From an uncultured Prevotella sp. (GTDB lineage Bacteria > Bacteroidota > Bacteroidia > Bacteroidales > Bacteroidaceae): 33,562 bases of DNA. A program made the translations under genes and the position numbers. The notes under the pieces were generated by a model. It was not told the origin of the DNA. It ran no database searches and saw nothing but the letters and a program-made list of their open reading frames with translations. Below are positions 1-7,781 of the stretch, in pieces (the stretch's first letter is position 1; every line of letters begins with the position of its first letter). Location of the stretch: positions 1 through 33,562 of the forward strand of contig USFX01000002.1 of assembly GCA_900553965.1 (NCBI GenBank). Direction: 5' to 3'.

Positions 1-828
1 GGCAGCCATGTTGTCCGGGTGGAGCGTACGGCCTGTACCGCCACCAGAAGCTACAGAGAAGTAGGGTTTGCCGGCGAGCACACGCTCTTTCTTGTACGTT
101 CCGGCAACGGGGTGCTGGAAGCGTGTCGGGTTGGTAGAGTTACCGGTGATGGAAACGTCTACGTCCTCCAGCCAGTTGATGGCAACACCTTCACGAACGT
201 CGTCTGCGCCGTAGCAGTTGACCTTAGCGCGCGGACCGTCAGAATAAGCGGTGCGGTTTACGACCTCAACCTTGCCGGTATAATAGTCGAACTTGGTCTG
301 TACGTATGTGAAACCGTTGATGCGGCTGATAATCATGGCAGCATCCTTGCCAAGTCCGTTGAGGATGACACGGAGCGGGTTCTTGCGCACCTTGTTTGCC
401 ATTTCGGCAATCTTGATGGCACCCTCGGCGGCTGCAAAGCTCTCGTGACCGGCTAGGAAGGCGAAGCACTGTGTCTCCTCGCGGAGCAGACGGGCTGCGA
501 GGTTACCGTGGCCGATACCCACCTTACGGTCGTCGGCAACAGAACCGGGGATGCAGAAGCTCTGCAGACCGAGACCGATGGCCTCAGCAGCGTCGGCTGC
601 GCTTTTCACGCCCTTCTTGATAGCGATGGCGGCACCGCATACGTATGCCCACTTTGCATTCTCGAAGCAGATGCGCTGTGTGTCCTCGCAAATCTGATAG
701 GGATCGATGCCGGCCTCTTCGCAAATCTGGTTTGCCTCTTCGATGTCCTTGATACCATTCTCGTTGAGCGTAGCGATAACCTGCTTGATGCGACGCTCCT
801 GGCTCTCAAAACTTACTTTTCTTATCAT
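1..828 (-). CDS. GGGtGRT family protein, 3' end outside window
   Basis: Reading the minus strand from ATG at 828 gives an open frame of 276 codons that runs off the window without a stop, so the C-terminus is missing. The translation begins MIRKVSFESQERRIKQVI and carries the GGGTGRT signature at residues 262-268, which names the family. A strong Shine-Dalgarno (GAGGAGG) lies just upstream and the gap to the preceding NifU-like gene is only 15 bp, so the two are surely cotranscribed. Cysteines occur at QICEE, QICED, RICFE and YVCGA in the N-terminal third, which would suit metal or cluster chemistry, but that is inference. The family has no firmly established biochemical function that I know of; its recurring partner is an Fe-S scaffold-like protein, as here. 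Confidence 0.85.
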   Translation of the reverse strand, partial: MIRKVSFESQERRIKQVIATLNENGIKDIEEANQICEEAGIDPYQICEDTQRICFENAKWAYVCGAAIAIKKGVKSAADAAEAIGLGLQSFCIPGSVADDRKVGIGHGNLAARLLREETQCFAFLAGHESFAAAEGAIKIAEMANKVRKNPLRVILNGLGKDAAMIISRINGFTYVQTKFDYYTGKVEVVNRTAYSDGPRAKVNCYGADDVREGVAINWLEDVDVSITGNSTNPTRFQHPVAGTYKKERVLAGKPYFSVASGGGTGRTLHPDNMAA

Positions 829-843
829 TAGTCGGTCCTCCTC

Positions 844-1545
844 TTATTCTTTACGTGGGTCAATAGTCTTAACAATTCCCTGCTCGGCGGTTGTGCGTCC
901 GTAAGAACCGGTGAACTTCTTCACGGCCTCGTTGGCGTCCATACCGGCCTTGATAGCCTCCATCATCTTGCCGAGGTGTACATACTCGTAGCCGCACACC
1001 TGATTGTCCTTGTCGAGGAACATCTTTGTGATATAGCCTTCAGTCAGTTCGAGGTAGCGTGTACCCTTGGCAACTGTTCCGTAGAGCGTACCTGTCTGGC
1101 TGCGCAGACCCTTGCCGAGGTCCTCAAGACCGGCACCGATGACGAGTCCGTCCTCAGAGAAAGCGCTCTGTGAGCGTCCGTAGACAATCTGCAGGAACAG
1201 CTCGCGCATGGCGGTGTTTATGGCGTCGCAAACCAAGTCCGTGTTCAGAGCTTCGAGGATGGTCTTTCCAGGCAGAATCTCAGATGCCATAGCGGCAGAG
1301 TGGGTCATACCGGTGCAGCCGATGGTCTCGACGAGGCACTCCTGAATGATACCCTCCTTGATGTTCAGAGAGAGCTTGCAGGCGCCCTGCTGGGGAGCAC
1401 ACCAACCCACACCGTGGGTGTAACCGGAGATGTCTTTTATTTCCTTTGCCTGAATCCATTTTCCTTCTTCGGGAATGGGGGCGGGGCCGTGGTTCGGGCC
1501 TTTGGCAACAACGCACATGTTGTTGACTTCGTTAGAATAAGTCAT
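844..1545 (-). CDS. NifU/IscU-like iron-sulfur cluster scaffold protein
   Basis: This 233-residue protein resembles the IscU/NifU N-terminal fold. A GVGWCAPQQGACKLSLNI segment (C49, C56) is followed by a strand region and then GCTGMTHSAAMA (C77), which matches in position the GCGSAIASSS cysteine loop of IscU; further cysteines are C70, C106 and C184. It is longer than IscU (about 130 residues), with a C-terminal extension ending in DPRKE that is typical of the anaerobe-type scaffold annotated beside GGGtGRT proteins. It is the first gene of a two-gene operon, with a TAATTTTG promoter box about 60 bp upstream. Acting as an Fe-S scaffold or carrier in the cytoplasm is a family-based inference. 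ATG at 1545 is used; an internal ATG (residue 10) is possible. Confidence 0.8.
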   Translation of the reverse strand: MTYSNEVNNMCVVAKGPNHGPAPIPEEGKWIQAKEIKDISGYTHGVGWCAPQQGACKLSLNIKEGIIQECLVETIGCTGMTHSAAMASEILPGKTILEALNTDLVCDAINTAMRELFLQIVYGRSQSAFSEDGLVIGAGLEDLGKGLRSQTGTLYGTVAKGTRYLELTEGYITKMFLDKDNQVCGYEYVHLGKMMEAIKAGMDANEAVKKFTGSYGRTTAEQGIVKTIDPRKE

Positions 1546-1604
1546 ATTCTTTACAATTTATATAAATAATGAATACTAATTACTAAATCTTAGCTTTGTG
1601 ACGG

Positions 1605-1612
1605 CAAAATTA
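1605..1612 (-). promoter_or_regulatory. Bacteroidetes-type -7 box for the NifU-like/GGGtGRT operon
   Basis: The minus strand reads TAATTTTG, a full match to the TAnnTTTG box of the Bacteroidetes primary sigma factor. It lies 60 bp upstream of the ATG at 1545, which implies a leader of about 50 nt. No clear TTTG -33 element was found. Confidence 0.55.
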
Positions 1613-1938
1613 CTAAAAACTCTGGAAAAATACCTATTATCGGGTATTCTTTTTCACTCTTTAACGTCATTTTTTTCGTCTCTGATGTCAAATACGTAGC
1701 GGCATGGGCATGTTTGATATGTGTGAGTGACAATTTGGGGAGGGCTTTTCGGGGAATGGGAGGAATTTTACGTGGAGTGAGGAAAGTGGAAGTTAGGAGG
1801 GTGGATGGTTTTGTTGCTGATTTATTACAGTCTGGCTGACGATTTATCAAAACTATTTTGTGTCTGTTTCTGTGTCATCGCGAGTAATAAAGCCATCCAT
1901 GGGTCGCTATGGGGCCGCTTTTGTCGTCCAACAGCGTG

Positions 1939-1970
1939 CTTGTTGCAATGCGACGGCGGCCTTATTGCAA
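1939..1970 (+). repeat. Fragment of the GC-rich intergenic repeat family (copy A)
   Basis: The patch reads CTTGTTGCAATGCGACGGCG and continues GCCTTATTGCAA. It matches the core at 32460-32491 with only a few differences, and more loosely the core at 12400-12435. The surrounding sequence aligns poorly, so this is either a decayed copy or only the core. Confidence 0.6.
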
Positions 1971-2331
1971 CCTCAGGAGAGCCTTGATTTTCGGAACTTA
2001 AATGTTAAAAGCTGAGGATGTGCGTAACTAATTGTATTTCTGGTTGTTATGAAAATTGTGAAAACTTGCCGGTTCCCGTCCTAAAACACCGATTTCACGA
2101 TGCAGTCTGGCTTTGACATATATTAAAGCAGGAAGAATTCTGAGTGCTCCCAAACTGTTCTTCATCTATCTTGTGGCGTGAAAGCCCTGGCAATTTCGGT
2201 ATATCCGATTTTGGCGATGTTATGTTCCACCGGTGCGGTGGTGTATATGTGTCGATGCGTGGCGTATTTGTATCAATTCCGCTCATTTATAATGTATTTT
2301 TCTCCGTGCTTAATTAAAATTGCTTAAATAC

Positions 2332-2362
2332 TTTCACGGATGGGAAAAAAGTAGTAATTTTG
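2332..2362 (+). promoter_or_regulatory. gyrA promoter
   Basis: TAATTTTG at 2355-2362 fits the TAnnTTTG box, with TTTC at 2332-2335 at about the -33 distance (19 nt between). The predicted start near 2368 leaves a 5' leader of about 150 nt before the gyrA ATG at 2520. Confidence 0.6.
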
Positions 2363-2519
2363 AAAGCTAAAAAGCAGCAAAACGCGTCAGAGGGCCTGAA
2401 AATGGGCTTAAACGGCGTTTCCCGTAAAAAGCGGGTGGGTCGCGCCGAGGCCTGAATGCGGTTCTGACGGCGTGCAGAAAAAGAAGCGATAACAGTTTTT
2501 ACAGATATTATAAAATTCA

Positions 2520-5036
2520 ATGGATCAGACATTAGATCAAGACAGAATTATCAAAATCAATATCGAGGAAGAGATGAAGTCATCGTACATCGACTACTCC
2601 ATGTCGGTCATCGTGGCCCGTGCTCTTCCTGATGTTCGCGATGGATTCAAGCCGGTTCACCGCCGTATCCTCTATGGAATGATGGGATTGGGCAACACCA
2701 GTGACAAACCTTATAAGAAATGCGCGCGCGTCGTGGGTGACGTGTTGGGTAAGTATCACCCCCACGGCGACAGCTCCGTCTACGGCGCACTTGTCAGAAT
2801 GGCACAGGAGTGGAACATGCGCTACACGCTGGTGGACGGACAGGGTAACTTCGGTTCCGTTGACGGCGACTCACCTGCCGCCATGCGTTACACGGAGTGC
2901 CGCCTCTCGAAGATGGGTGAGCACATCATGGACGACCTCGAAAAGGAGACCGTCGACATGACGGACAACTTCGACGGAACGCTGCTCGAACCGTCGGTCA
3001 TGCCGACAAAGGTGCCCAACCTGCTGGTCAACGGCGGTAACGGTATCGCCGTGGGTATGGCGACGAACATACCGACGCACAATCTGGCCGAGGTGATTGA
3101 CGGATGTTGCGCCTATATCGACAATCCCGACATCGACACGGACGGTCTTATGCAGTACATCAAGGCTCCCGACTTCCCGACGGGTGCATATATATATGGT
3201 ATACAGGGCGTGAAAGACGCCTACGAGACCGGCCGCGGCCGTATCGTGATGCGCGCCAAGGCCGAAATCGAGAGCGGCGACACTCACGACAAGATTGTCG
3301 TGACGGAGATACCCTACGGTGTCAACAAGGCCGATCTCGTCAAGTATATCGCCGACCTGGCCAACGAGAAGAAGATCGAGGGTATCAGCTACGTCAACGA
3401 CGAGTCCGGCCGTCAGGGTATGCGTATCGTTGTCGACGTGAAGCGCGAGGCAAATGCCAATGTCGTGCTGAACAAGCTGTTCAAGATGACGGCCCTTCAG
3501 AGCTCATTCTCAGTTAATTGCATCGCGCTGGTGAAGGGTCGCCCGAAACTCCTTTCGCTCCGCGATTGCGTCCGCCATTTCGTCGACCACCGTCATGACG
3601 TGACTATCCGCCGCACGAAGTTCGACCTGAAGAAAGCTCAGGACCGCGCCCATATCCTCGAAGCGCTCATCGTGGCATGTGACAATATCGACGAGGTTGT
3701 TCACATTATCCGTGCCTCACGCACGCCGCAGGAGGCTGTCGAGAACCTGAGAAAGCGTTTCGACTTCGACGAGGTGCAGGCCAAGGCCATCGTCGACATG
3801 CGTCTGGCACAGCTGACAGGCCTCAATATGGACAAGTTGCACAAGGAGTTTGACGAGTTGCAGGCTCTCATCGCCCGTCTGCAGGCTATCCTCAACGACC
3901 CCGAACTGTGCAAGCAGGTGATGAAGGAAGAACTGCAGGAGGTGAAGGAGAAGTATGGCGACGAGCGCCGCACGGAGATAAAATACTCCAGCGAAGAGTT
4001 CAACGCCGAGGATTTCTATCCTGATGACCCCGTGGTGATAACCATCAGCCACCTCGGCTACATCAAGCGCACGGCGCTGACGGAGTTCCGCGAGCAGAGC
4101 CGCGGCGGGGTAGGCAGCAAGGGCGCCCACACACGCGACGAGGATTTCACCGAATATATATATCCGGCGACGATGCACAACACGCTGCTGTTCTTCACTC
4201 AGAAGGGCCGCTGCTACTGGCTGAAGTGTTACGAGATACCCGAAGGTGCGAAGAGCTCGAAGGGACGTGCCATCCAGAACCTGCTCAACATCGAGTCGGA
4301 TGACGCCATCAACGCCGTGCTGCGCATCAAGAAGTTCGACGACGAGGAGTTCCTCAAGAGCCACTATGTGGTGTTCGCCACCAAGAACGGTATCATCAAG
4401 AAGACCTGTCTCGACGCTTACAGCCGCCCGAGAGCAAACGGTGTGATAGCTATAAACATCGTGGAGGGCGACCAGGTGGTCGGCGTTCGTCTGACCAATG
4501 GCAACAACGAGCTTATCATCGCCAATCGCAACGGCCGTGCAATCCGCTTCAACGAGAACGATGTGCGTGTCATGGGCCGTGTGTCGACAGGTGTGCGCGG
4601 TATGCGTCTGGACGGCGGCGACGACGAGGTTGTCGGCATGGTCTGCGTGAATGACCCGCAGACGGAGACCATCATGGTTGTCAGCGAGAAGGGCTACGGT
4701 AAGCGCAGCGACATCGAGGACTACCGCAAGACGGCCCGTGGAGCCAAGGGTGTCAAGACCCTGAGCATCACGGAGAAGACGGGACGCCTCGTTGCAATCA
4801 AGGTTGTGACCGACGACAACGACCTGATGATTATCAACAAGAGCGGAATCCTCATCCGTCTGAAGGTTGCCGACGTGCGCGTCATGGGCCGTGCGACACA
4901 GGGCGTACGCTTGATAAACCTCACGAAGAAGAACGACACAATAGCCGGCGTATGCAAGGTGATGAGTGCCGCTGACGAGGAAGTTGTGGAGTCGGAGACC
5001 GGTGACAATGGCGGTGATGTTACGGAAGAACAGTAA
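2520..5036 (+). CDS. gyrA: DNA gyrase subunit A
   Basis: This 838-residue protein is the DNA breakage-reunion subunit of gyrase, which works with GyrB to introduce negative supercoils. The winged-helix and tower region opens with SYIDYSMSVIVARALPDVRDG. The catalytic tyrosine is Y124 in AAMRYTE. The quinolone region reads HPHGDSSVYGALVRMAQ: the E. coli Ser83 equivalent is serine (S85) and the Asp87 equivalent is glycine (G89). The C-terminal third is a beta-pinwheel with repeated GxxIRF/MGR(A/V)(S/T)xGVR motifs. The GyrA box is the QSRGGVG variant rather than QRRGGKG. ParC of topoisomerase IV is the main alternative; full length and pinwheel repeats favour GyrA. The next gene starts 25 bp downstream and could be cotranscribed. 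Confidence 0.95.
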   Translation: MDQTLDQDRIIKINIEEEMKSSYIDYSMSVIVARALPDVRDGFKPVHRRILYGMMGLGNTSDKPYKKCARVVGDVLGKYHPHGDSSVYGALVRMAQEWNMRYTLVDGQGNFGSVDGDSPAAMRYTECRLSKMGEHIMDDLEKETVDMTDNFDGTLLEPSVMPTKVPNLLVNGGNGIAVGMATNIPTHNLAEVIDGCCAYIDNPDIDTDGLMQYIKAPDFPTGAYIYGIQGVKDAYETGRGRIVMRAKAEIESGDTHDKIVVTEIPYGVNKADLVKYIADLANEKKIEGISYVNDESGRQGMRIVVDVKREANANVVLNKLFKMTALQSSFSVNCIALVKGRPKLLSLRDCVRHFVDHRHDVTIRRTKFDLKKAQDRAHILEALIVACDNIDEVVHIIRASRTPQEAVENLRKRFDFDEVQAKAIVDMRLAQLTGLNMDKLHKEFDELQALIARLQAILNDPELCKQVMKEELQEVKEKYGDERRTEIKYSSEEFNAEDFYPDDPVVITISHLGYIKRTALTEFREQSRGGVGSKGAHTRDEDFTEYIYPATMHNTLLFFTQKGRCYWLKCYEIPEGAKSSKGRAIQNLLNIESDDAINAVLRIKKFDDEEFLKSHYVVFATKNGIIKKTCLDAYSRPRANGVIAINIVEGDQVVGVRLTNGNNELIIANRNGRAIRFNENDVRVMGRVSTGVRGMRLDGGDDEVVGMVCVNDPQTETIMVVSEKGYGKRSDIEDYRKTARGAKGVKTLSITEKTGRLVAIKVVTDDNDLMIINKSGILIRLKVADVRVMGRATQGVRLINLTKKNDTIAGVCKVMSAADEEVVESETGDNGGDVTEEQ

Positions 5037-5061
5037 AACTTTATTTTAAAACTATACTACA

Positions 5062-6306
5062 ATGAAAAAATTAACGATTTTTGCAGTCATGGCAGCTATG
5101 GCTACCACTGCATTTGCACAGGACGACCTGGTGAAGCAGGCCAAGAAACTCAGTGACAAGGGCCAGCTTGAAGAAGCAGTGGCTCTTCTTACACCAGCTC
5201 TGACCTCTGATCAGACTCTCGACAAGGCTAAGGCATGGAACACCATGAGCGAGATACAGCATAAGATATTCATGGTCGGACAGCAGATTGACGCCGAGAA
5301 CAAGGTGAAGCAGACAAACACTCCATACGATACGACAGCTATGTACAACGCTTTCATTGCTTCTTTGGAGGCCGCTATGAAGTGTGATGAGTTTGACCGC
5401 CAGCCCGACGAGAAAGGAAAGGTGAAGCTGACTTACCGCAAACCCAATCAGGATAAGTTCTTCCCGCAGCGCCTCGTTGTTCTCCAGGCCGGTCAGCATG
5501 AGTATCAGAAGAAGAACTATGAGGGTGCGATGAAGGCATGGGGACTCTATGTTGACAGTAACACTGATCCTTTGTTCACCGGCATCGACATGACATCGGA
5601 CAACTATCTGGTTGACTTCGCCTACAACGCAGGACTCCTTGCCTACAATACGAAGCACTATGATCTGGCTATGAAGTATGCCGCTGTTGCCGCAAAGGAC
5701 GCTGAGAAGGCAAAGGAAGCCAACGAACTGGTCATCTTCTCCATGCGTGACGGTGCCAAGAATGCTGCCGATTCAGCCGCATACGTGAACAAGATTAAGG
5801 AACTCCACAAGCAGGATCCTGCTGAGGAGCGCTATTTCAACCTGTTGCAGGACTACTATGTCAAGTCCGGAAACATGGAAGCACTCGGCAGGTGGGCTGA
5901 GGAGGAAATCGCACTGAATCCCCAGAACAGAATGGCATGGGCGCTGAAGGGCGAGGTTCTCATGAACGCACAGAAGTGGGACGATGCCGTTACAGCATAC
6001 GTAAAGGCTGCCGAGATTGACCCGACGTTCATTCAGGTTATCTTCAACGCCGGTGTCTGCCTTAACTCCAAGGCCATCGACATGAAGGACAAGCTGGCTG
6101 ACAAAAAGACCGGCGCTCTGACAACGGATAACTTCAACAAGATCAAGGCTGTCCTGATGGAGGCAAAGGTTCATCTTGAGAAGGCCCGCGAACTCGACCC
6201 CTCACAGGAGAAGGTTAAGTGGGCATATCCGCTCTATCAGATCTACTACACCATAGGCGACAAGGAGAAGTCTGCCGAGATGGAAGCACTGCTGGAGAAC
6301 AAATAA
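5062..6306 (+). CDS. Exported tetratricopeptide-repeat protein
   Basis: The 414-residue product starts with a clear signal peptide (MKKLTIFAVMAAMATTAFA, cleavage before Q20), so it should be periplasmic or outer-membrane associated. The mature part is helical with TPR-like pairs: an N-terminal unit DLVKQAKKLSDKGQLEEAVA, and clearer repeats at about residues 255-325 (MAWALKGEVLMNAQKWDDAV and following). TPR proteins are scaffolds for protein-protein contacts, and no enzymatic motif is seen. It follows gyrA by 25 bp and is followed after 17 bp by a diverged paralogue sharing the PDxKGxVxLxYR segment and the C-terminal KVKWAxxLYxIY motif. The specific partner is unknown. Confidence 0.8.
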   Translation: MKKLTIFAVMAAMATTAFAQDDLVKQAKKLSDKGQLEEAVALLTPALTSDQTLDKAKAWNTMSEIQHKIFMVGQQIDAENKVKQTNTPYDTTAMYNAFIASLEAAMKCDEFDRQPDEKGKVKLTYRKPNQDKFFPQRLVVLQAGQHEYQKKNYEGAMKAWGLYVDSNTDPLFTGIDMTSDNYLVDFAYNAGLLAYNTKHYDLAMKYAAVAAKDAEKAKEANELVIFSMRDGAKNAADSAAYVNKIKELHKQDPAEERYFNLLQDYYVKSGNMEALGRWAEEEIALNPQNRMAWALKGEVLMNAQKWDDAVTAYVKAAEIDPTFIQVIFNAGVCLNSKAIDMKDKLADKKTGALTTDNFNKIKAVLMEAKVHLEKARELDPSQEKVKWAYPLYQIYYTIGDKEKSAEMEALLENK

Positions 6307-6323
6307 AAACGTCTGATTATTAA

Positions 6324-7529
6324 ATGAAGAAGCTGTTATCACTGACGCTTCTCTTACTATTGATAACACCGTGCTTGAGAGCTCAACGAAAAGAGATTTC
6401 TCAGGCACGGTCTTATCTGAAGAGCGGCAAAGACCTTGATAAAGGGGAGAAACTCATCATGGAGCTTTTCTCCAAAGATTCTGTTAACAGGAGCAATCCG
6501 AAGCTGTATGTCCTTCTGTACGAGATTGTGCGGAAGCAATACAGTATCGGCAATGAGAAACTCTACCTCAAGGAAAAGTATGATACGGCTTCTCTTTTCA
6601 ACTTGACCAAGCGTATGTTCACCTTGGCGGAGACGCTCGACACGCTTGATGCCATTCCCGACAAGAAAGGACGGGTGAGGCTTGAATACCGCCGGAAGCA
6701 TGCAGAGGAGCTTGACGGCTATCGTACTAATCTCTATAACGGCGGTATCTATTTTCTCCGTAAGGCCGACTACGAGGCCGCTTATTCCTTTCTGAACGCC
6801 TATTTGGATTGCGGGCGTCAGCCTCTCTTCGGCCGGTATGACTATTTCCGTACTGACGGGAGGATGCCGTTGGCGGCCTATTGGGCTTCCTATAGCGGCT
6901 TCAAGCAAGACAATCCGGAGAAGACGTTGCGCTATTATGATGTAGCCCGCAGGGACACGGTGCGCTTGCGCCATCTCCTCCGCTATGCTGCGGAAGCTTA
7001 TGCGAAGCTCGGTTGCGACAGCGCTTACGTCAGTACGTTGCGTGAAGGGTTCGCCAAATTCCCGAAATTCAAGTATTTCTTTCCCCGTCTTATTGACTAT
7101 TATACTGCCAATAACCTCCTTGACAGTGCCTCGGCTGTTGCAGACAGAGCGCTGGCGGTGGATGGCCGGGACGTCCTTTTCCTTCTTGCTAAGTCTACGA
7201 TACTGCTCAATTCCGGCCGGAATGACGCCTGTATAGCGATGAGTGACTCCCTGATACATGTCAACGACACCGTTCCCGATGCCTATTACAACGCTGGAAC
7301 GGCCTATCTTAACAAGATTCTGAATCTTGAAGACCGTGTCGGAAGCACGAAGAAGGACAGGACGGAGATAAAGAAGATGTACCGGTTGGCTTGTCCTTAC
7401 ATGGAAAAATACCGTGAACTTGCGCCCGATGACAAGGTGAAGTGGGCCCCGGCGCTTTACCGGATATACCTCAATCTCAATTTGGGAAAGAAGTTTGAAG
7501 AGGTTGACAGGATTCTGAACGGGAAATAA
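6324..7529 (+). CDS. Exported TPR-like protein, paralogue of the preceding gene
   Basis: The 401-residue product has a signal peptide (MKKLLSLTLLLLLITPCLRA, cleavage before Q21) and a helical repeat body. It aligns with the upstream protein through its whole length: PDKKGRVRLEYRRK corresponds to PDEKGKVKLTYRK, and KVKWAPALYRIY near the C-terminus corresponds to KVKWAYPLYQIY. It is more arginine-rich and more diverged from the TPR consensus, with DALYNAG-type helices replaced by VPDAYYNAGTAYLNKI near residues 315-330. Tandem duplication followed by divergence is the simplest explanation. A strong hairpin terminator lies about 100 bp downstream. No catalytic motif was recognised. Confidence 0.75.
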   Translation: MKKLLSLTLLLLLITPCLRAQRKEISQARSYLKSGKDLDKGEKLIMELFSKDSVNRSNPKLYVLLYEIVRKQYSIGNEKLYLKEKYDTASLFNLTKRMFTLAETLDTLDAIPDKKGRVRLEYRRKHAEELDGYRTNLYNGGIYFLRKADYEAAYSFLNAYLDCGRQPLFGRYDYFRTDGRMPLAAYWASYSGFKQDNPEKTLRYYDVARRDTVRLRHLLRYAAEAYAKLGCDSAYVSTLREGFAKFPKFKYFFPRLIDYYTANNLLDSASAVADRALAVDGRDVLFLLAKSTILLNSGRNDACIAMSDSLIHVNDTVPDAYYNAGTAYLNKILNLEDRVGSTKKDRTEIKKMYRLACPYMEKYRELAPDDKVKWAPALYRIYLNLNLGKKFEEVDRILNGK

Positions 7530-7627
7530 ATATCCCATTTGGGATTGCTGCAATACAGTATTTGAGCTGCAATTAAAAACACCTTTGAACTGTTTTTAAA
7601 CGTCATTGAATTATGCCCCCCCTTGAA

Positions 7628-7670
7628 CCGCCGTCGCAGTCCCTTTGCGAAGGCGGTATTTTCGTTTGTT
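7628..7670 (+). terminator. Intrinsic terminator after the TPR pair
   Basis: CCGCC-G-TCGCA pairs with TGCGA-A-GGCGG (7628-7656), with one internal mismatch and a short loop, and is followed by the T-rich TATTTTCGTTTGTTT. It fits a rho-independent terminator on the plus strand. Confidence 0.75.
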
Positions 7671-7715
7671 TCAGCTCTTTTTGCTAAAAAAATAAAAATA
7701 AACAATGTTACGGCA

Positions 7716-7744
7716 TTGGTTTGATGAAATTTTCATTACCTTTG
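7716..7744 (+). promoter_or_regulatory. Promoter of the phosphosugar mutase gene
   Basis: TACCTTTG at 7737-7744 fits TAnnTTTG, and TTGG at 7716-7719 lies 17 nt upstream as a possible -33 element. The start codon is at 7782. Confidence 0.6.
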
Positions 7745-7781
7745 TGAAAACGAACAAATTGATATTTAACTTATAACGCTT

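Larger units (their letters stand above)
1546..2331. other. Noncoding region between the scaffold operon and gyrA
   Basis: No credible gene is visible. Short open frames here have biased, low-complexity translations and no family features. The only recognisable structure is a GC-rich patch at about 1910-1980 related to the intergenic repeat family listed separately. No tRNA or other known RNA was recognised. Confidence 0.6.

Noticed and set aside
19..456. 145-codon open frame on the plus strand
   Set aside because: Antisense to the GGGtGRT gene, which has a clear Shine-Dalgarno site and family signature.
6357..7553. 398-codon open frame on the minus strand
   Set aside because: It is antisense to the second TPR-like gene, which has a signal peptide and aligns with its neighbour.
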